The notes under the pieces: model-generated | Databases searched by the model: none | Told to the model about the DNA's origin: nothing | What the model saw: only the letters and a program-made list of their open reading frames with translations | DNA from: Nitratireductor sp. XY-223 | GTDB lineage: Bacteria; Pseudomonadota; Alphaproteobacteria; Rhizobiales; Rhizobiaceae | Assembly (NCBI RefSeq): GCF_004959855.1 | Contig: NZ_SPNT01000006.1 | Coordinates: 124,001-188,000, forward strand | Direction: 5' to 3' | DNA: 64,000 nt | Part shown: positions 60,795 to 64,000 of the stretch, in pieces | Layout of the letters: every line of letters starts with the position of its first letter | Numbering within the stretch: position 1 is the stretch's first letter | Position numbers and translations under genes: made by a program

Positions 60795-60815
60795 TATAAG
60801 CAAATTCGAAAATAA
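60795..60815. promoter_or_regulatory. AT-rich element around TTCGAA, candidate SqrR/BigR operator
   Basis: The 64-base gap between the hugZ stop and the repressor start holds AAATTCGAAAAT (60802-60813), with a palindromic TTCGAA core, beside TTATATAAG (60792-60800). BigR-type repressors bind AT-rich dyads with a TTCGAA-like centre. It may control the repressor gene itself; distant targets such as the metallo-hydrolase would need their own copies. Confidence 0.5.
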
Positions 60816-60817
60816 AT

Positions 60818-61579
60818 CTATCCCCGGCGTGCACGTGCCGACCTGGCCATTTCCGCGAGCACCGGCGCAAGCCGGCCGGAATCCTCCAGCACCGCATCGA
60901 ATTCGACACGTACCAGCCGGTCGCCGCTGACCAGTTCGAAGCCGGCGGCATCGATGCCGCTGATCTGCCATTTTCCGGTTTTCTCGCCGGCAAGGACGCG
61001 GGCATAGACCTCGACGGCATCGGCGTGGTCGCCGTTCATGTGTTCGATCGCGCTCTCCTCCATTTCGGCGAGCGACTCGAGGGCCGGGGACGCGATCAGA
61101 AAATCCCCGGGCACAAGCTGATAGGCCTTGCCGAACCCGCCATTGAGGCTCGCGGAGGCCGGATCCAGTCGGTAGAACGAGAAATCGGCGAAATCGGCAT
61201 AGAGGGCCGATTTCGGGTGGCGGCGCAGGAAACGCGCGCGGATCCTCGCATGCCGCTCCTCGTCGCGTCCGATCCTCTCCGCGATGCACTGCAGCGTGAT
61301 GCGCGGATGCGCCAGCGGGTCGCCCTTGCCGGGCGCGCCGAGCAGCAGCGAGACGCGCGGATCGTTCTTCAGGCCGGATGTGTGGCCGGACAGGTCGGAA
61401 ACCAGAATGACCGGCGCCCTGTCAATGTCGTTCGCGACAGCGGTGCGGCTGGCAAAGGGGTGCCCGCCATCCGGAAGCAGGACGGCCAGCGACCCGCAGC
61501 GCGCACTGCTGACAAGGCGCCGGGCGAGCGCCCGAGCCTCGTCATCGGTCTCGCGGATTGTCTGTTTCTTTTGCGCCAT
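60818..61579 (-). CDS. hugZ: HugZ family haem oxygenase-like protein
   Basis: 253 residues. N-terminal split-barrel PNPOx-like fold (ARALARRLVSSARCGSLAVLLPDGGHPFASRTAVANDIDRAPVILVSDLSGHTSGLKNDPRVSLLLG) and the C-terminal DUF2470 region with HMNGDHADAVEVYARVLAGE. The His/Asp pattern in HMNGDHAD is a hallmark of HugZ and related haem-binding proteins, which use haem as substrate or cofactor. Its start is separated by 6 bases from the CoA transferase stop, so it belongs to that operon. Confidence 0.9.
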   Translation of the reverse strand: MAQKKQTIRETDDEARALARRLVSSARCGSLAVLLPDGGHPFASRTAVANDIDRAPVILVSDLSGHTSGLKNDPRVSLLLGAPGKGDPLAHPRITLQCIAERIGRDEERHARIRARFLRRHPKSALYADFADFSFYRLDPASASLNGGFGKAYQLVPGDFLIASPALESLAEMEESAIEHMNGDHADAVEVYARVLAGEKTGKWQISGIDAAGFELVSGDRLVRVEFDAVLEDSGRLAPVLAEMARSARARRG

Positions 61580-61585
61580 GACACA

Positions 61586-62617
61586 TTACTCGGACGAAAA
61601 TCTGGGTGCGATGGCCGGCATGACCTGGCCGGCAACCGTGTCGAAGCTGCGGCGGGTCTTGTTGTGCGGGTGCTCGGCCGCCTCGCGGGGCGTCAGCACG
61701 GGTGTGACGCAGGCATCGCTTTGCGCGAAGATCTCGGTCCATTCGTCCCGGCTTCGCCTGCGGAAAACGGCGGTGAGCTGCGCCCTCAGTTCATCCCAGT
61801 GCGACCGGTTGTATTGGCGCTCCAGCCAGACCGGATCGAGCCCGAGCCCGTCCACCAGTGCGGCAAAGAACTGGGGTTCCAGCGGCGCGACGGCCACATA
61901 TCCGCCATCCGCGGTCTCGTAGGTATCGTAAAACGGGCATCCGGAATCCAGCAGGTTCATGCCGCGCTTGTCGCCATCCCACAGGCCAGATGCCATGAAG
62001 GAGAAGATCGGTGTCGCCAGCATCGCGGCGCCATCCACCATTGCGGCATCGACAACCTGTCCCTTGCCGGTCTGCGCGCGCGCATAGAGCGCCGAAAGGA
62101 CGCCCATGATGAGGACCATGGTACCGCCGCCGTAGTCGCCGATCAGGTTGAGCGGGGGAACCGGGCGGTCGTCATGGTGGCCGATCATCGACAGAACGCC
62201 GGCCATCGAGATGTAGTTGAGATCGTGGCCGGCCCTGTCGGACATCGGACCCTGCTGCCCGTAGCCGGTCATGCGCGCATAAATCAGTCCCGGGTTGCGG
62301 GCGATCATCGCGTCGGGCGAAAAGCCCAGCCGCTCCATGACGCCCGGCCTGAACCCCTCGATCAGCACATCGGCATCGTCGATCAGTTCCACCGCTTCGA
62401 GGCGGTCCTCCTCGGTCTTGAGATCGAGCTGCACGATCCGCCGGTAAAGCACGTCCGGATTGGTCTGAGGGTCCAGCGGCAGAAAGACCGCCGAGCGCCC
62501 CTTGGCCTCGATACGGGTGACGTTCGCGCCGAGGCTGGCGAGGATGTAGCATGCGAAGGGGGCGGGGCCGAGCCCCGCCATCTCGATGATCTTCAATCCG
62601 TTGAGCGGCCTTGCCAT
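61586..62617 (-). CDS. CaiB/BaiF CoA transferase family protein
   Basis: 343 residues, shorter than the 380-400 of most members and near the size of alpha-methylacyl-CoA racemase. Start GLKIIEMAGLGPAPFACYILASLGANV; active Asp in SDRAGHDLNYISMAG; then YGGGTMVLIMGVLSALYARAQTGKGQVVDAAMVDGAAM and DAGYVAVAPLEPQFF-like block. Class III CoA transferase or acyl-CoA racemase. Starts 4 bases after the SDR stop, so both form an operon with hugZ. Confidence 0.9.
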   Translation of the reverse strand: MARPLNGLKIIEMAGLGPAPFACYILASLGANVTRIEAKGRSAVFLPLDPQTNPDVLYRRIVQLDLKTEEDRLEAVELIDDADVLIEGFRPGVMERLGFSPDAMIARNPGLIYARMTGYGQQGPMSDRAGHDLNYISMAGVLSMIGHHDDRPVPPLNLIGDYGGGTMVLIMGVLSALYARAQTGKGQVVDAAMVDGAAMLATPIFSFMASGLWDGDKRGMNLLDSGCPFYDTYETADGGYVAVAPLEPQFFAALVDGLGLDPVWLERQYNRSHWDELRAQLTAVFRRRSRDEWTEIFAQSDACVTPVLTPREAAEHPHNKTRRSFDTVAGQVMPAIAPRFSSE

Positions 62618-62620
62618 GGA

Positions 62621-63382
62621 CTATTTCGGCGCCAGGCGGATGGCGCCGTCAAGACGTATCGTCTCGCCGTTGAGCATGGTGTTGTCGAGGATGTGCATGA
62701 CAAGCGCGGCGAAATCCTCCGGCGTTCCGAGCCTGGAGGGGTACGGCACGGAGGCCGCGAGGCTGTCCTGAACCTCCTGCGGCATGCCCATCAGCATGGG
62801 CGTTCCGAAAATGCCGGGTGCAATCGTCATGACGCGGATGCCGAAACGGGCAAGTTCGCGCGCCGCCGGAAGCGCCAATGAATGGATGCCGCCTTTCGAC
62901 GCCGCGTAGGCGGCCTGGCCGATCTGTCCGTCGAAGGCTGCGACCGAAGCGGTGGAGATGATGACCGCGCGTTCGTTGTCATCCATCGGGTCCAGCCTGG
63001 ACGCCCGGTCGGCAACCAGTCTCAGGAGGTTGAAGGAGCCGATGAGGTTGACGTTGATCACCCGCGAGAACAGCTCGAGATCGTGCGGGCCCTCGCGGCC
63101 GACGATGCGGCTCGCATTGGCGATGCCGGCGCAGTTGATGAGGACGCGCGCCTCGCCATGGGCGTCGGCGGCCGCGGCAACGGCTTCCTCGGCGGCTTTG
63201 GCGCTGGAGACGTCGCAACCGAGCGCGATGCCGCCGATCTCGTCGGCGACGGATTTTGCCTGTTCCTCGTTGATGTCGAGGACCGCGACCTTCGCCCCCG
63301 CGGCGGCCAGCGCCCGGGCCGTCCCGGCGCCCAGTCCCGATCCGCCGCCGGTGACGATTGCAGCCTGTCCGTTAACCTTCAT
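62621..63382 (-). CDS. 3-hydroxyacyl-CoA dehydrogenase-like SDR (HSD17B10 family)
   Basis: 253 residues from the ATG at 63382 (MKVNGQAAIVTGGGSGLG). The long ANASRIVGREGPHDLELFSRVINVNLIGSFNLLRLVADRAS region and QIGQAAYAASKGGIHSLALPAARELARFGIRVMTIAPG are diagnostic of the HSD10-type enzymes, which oxidise 3-hydroxy-2-methylacyl-CoA and others with NAD. First gene of the operon with the CoA transferase and hugZ, which suggests breakdown of a branched or methyl-acyl-CoA. Confidence 0.93.
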   Translation of the reverse strand: MKVNGQAAIVTGGGSGLGAGTARALAAAGAKVAVLDINEEQAKSVADEIGGIALGCDVSSAKAAEEAVAAAADAHGEARVLINCAGIANASRIVGREGPHDLELFSRVINVNLIGSFNLLRLVADRASRLDPMDDNERAVIISTASVAAFDGQIGQAAYAASKGGIHSLALPAARELARFGIRVMTIAPGIFGTPMLMGMPQEVQDSLAASVPYPSRLGTPEDFAALVMHILDNTMLNGETIRLDGAIRLAPK

Positions 63383-63442
63383 GGATACCTCCCGTACTGA
63401 GTAGACAAATTTGCCTAACACCTGTTTGGTGCAGCAATTGGG

Positions 63443-64000
63443 TCACTGGGTGGCAGACTGTTTGTGGCTGGTCAAGCCCCTGACGATATCCTGCGCGGTG
63501 ATTGTCCCGACCAGCGCTCCGTCGTCCATGACGCCCACGGTGCCGGGACTGTTCGCCAGCGTGTCCAGAATTTCGGTCAAAGGCGTCTCCGGGCTTGCCG
63601 TCCCGGCAAACTCGCCCGAGATTGTGCCCGCACCGTCGCCGGTCATGACATCGCCGGCCACGAGCATCGAGAGCGGGTTCATGTTGGCGACGAAATCGGC
63701 GACATACTCATTTGCCGGATTCTGGACGATCTCCTGCGGCGTGCCGCACTGGACGATGCGGCCGCCTTCCATGATGGCGATGCGATTGCCGATCCGGAAA
63801 GCCTCATCGAGATCGTGACTGACGAAGATGATGGTCTTGTGCAGTTGTTCCTGCAACTGCAGCAATTCGTCCTGCAGGCGCGTGCGGATCAGCGGATCGA
63901 GCGCCGAGAAGGGCTCGTCCATAAGAAGGATCGGCGCGCCGGTGGCGAAGGCACGCGCAAGGCCGACGCGCTGCTGCATGCCGCCGGACAGCTCGTTGAC
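63443..64000 (-). CDS. proV: ProV/OpuAA-like ABC transporter ATPase, C-terminal part, cut by window edge
   Basis: The frame runs from the stop at 63443 to the right edge, so about 185 residues of some 380-400 are visible. Signature [14 protein letters not shown], Walker [15 protein letters not shown], the H-loop [10 protein letters not shown] and the D-loop are intact. After them a CBS-like tail is present (AGDVMTGDG and [21 protein letters not shown]). The long tail with CBS motif is typical of glycine-betaine/choline ABC transporters, active in osmoprotection. Confidence 0.9.
   Translation of the reverse strand, partial: VNELSGGMQQRVGLARAFATGAPILLMDEPFSALDPLIRTRLQDELLQLQEQLHKTIIFVSHDLDEAFRIGNRIAIMEGGRIVQCGTPQEIVQNPANEYVADFVANMNPLSMLVAGDVMTGDGAGTISGEFAGTASPETPLTEILDTLANSPGTVGVMDDGALVGTITAQDIVRGLTSHKQSATQ

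Noticed and set aside
61025-62881. Antisense open frame of about 618 codons over hugZ and the CoA transferase gene
   Set aside because: Spans two clear genes and has no motif of its own; a GC-rich shadow.
1-64000. tRNA, rRNA, CRISPR arrays, prophage or insertion sequences
   Set aside because: I looked for clover-leaf-like segments, short regularly spaced repeats, integrase or transposase proteins and terminal inverted repeats, and found none. A covariance-model search for tRNA and riboswitches could not be run.

Overview
The window is a gene-dense, high-GC stretch of chromosome that looks like an alphaproteobacterium of the order Hyphomicrobiales (Rhizobiaceae/Phyllobacteriaceae-like). The evidence is indirect: many transport and catabolism cassettes, a TRAP transporter, a D-erythronate dehydrogenase homologue, DUF1127 and DUF1330 proteins, a SAM-cyclase-ATPase-TPR protein, a SqrR/BigR-type ArsR repressor and a cyanide-insensitive bd-type oxidase. 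I see no rRNA, tRNA, CRISPR array, prophage or insertion sequence.

0-4.4 kb: an RND efflux pump (permease cut by the left edge, plus its membrane fusion protein) and a CYTH-CHAD protein. 4.4-14.2 kb: a catabolic island with a TRAP transporter (dctPQM), a DadA-like FAD amino-acid oxidoreductase, a LysR regulator, a thiamine-diphosphate enzyme, a GntR/FCD regulator, an Asp/Glu-racemase family protein and a DenD-like dehydrogenase. The substrate is unknown and cannot be read from the sequence. 14.2-23.6 kb: small housekeeping and stress genes: TlpA-like thioredoxin, DUF1127, MerR-TipAS regulator with its palindrome, a winged-helix/TPR regulator upstream of a 1-Cys peroxiredoxin and an exported rhodanese, acetyltransferase, GFA protein, methyltransferase and AraC regulator. 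23.6-27.8 kb: methanethiol oxidase (SBP56 family) with its own [2Fe-2S] ferredoxin, a crotonase-fold protein, an atypical SDR and an exported YHS protein. 27.9-36.2 kb: gamma-glutamyltransferase coupled to an unknown polytopic membrane protein, a ChaA-like antiporter, a cyanide-insensitive quinol oxidase (cydA, cydB and a 42-residue DUF2474 subunit) and an ArsB/NhaD-type permease.

36.3-47.7 kb: MFS transporter, exported hypothetical protein, double SpoIIAA-like protein, then a rearranged stretch. An intact metallo-beta-lactamase hydrolase and an intact quinone reductase are each accompanied by a second, truncated 3' copy. The order is that expected from an old tandem duplication, with other genes (GNAT, membrane protein, a 1119-residue cyclase/ATPase) now lying within it. 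47.7-54 kb: LysR/DUF1330/SDR set, cytochrome c', DUF4287 and SRPBCC pair, AraC regulator, PuuB-like oxidoreductase. 54-64 kb: SDRs with an aminoglycoside-phosphotransferase-fold kinase, nucleoside hydrolase, MFS, DAO-family oxidase, SqrR/BigR repressor, HugZ, a CoA transferase, an HSD10-like SDR and the C-terminal part of a ProV-like ATPase cut by the right edge.

A recurring theme, offered as inference only, is sulfur and peroxide chemistry: methanethiol oxidase (product known from the family: H2S, formaldehyde, H2O2), a persulfide-dioxygenase-like hydrolase, rhodanese, peroxiredoxin, a GFA protein, a sulfide-tolerant type of terminal oxidase and a persulfide-sensing repressor all lie within 60 kb, though not in one operon.
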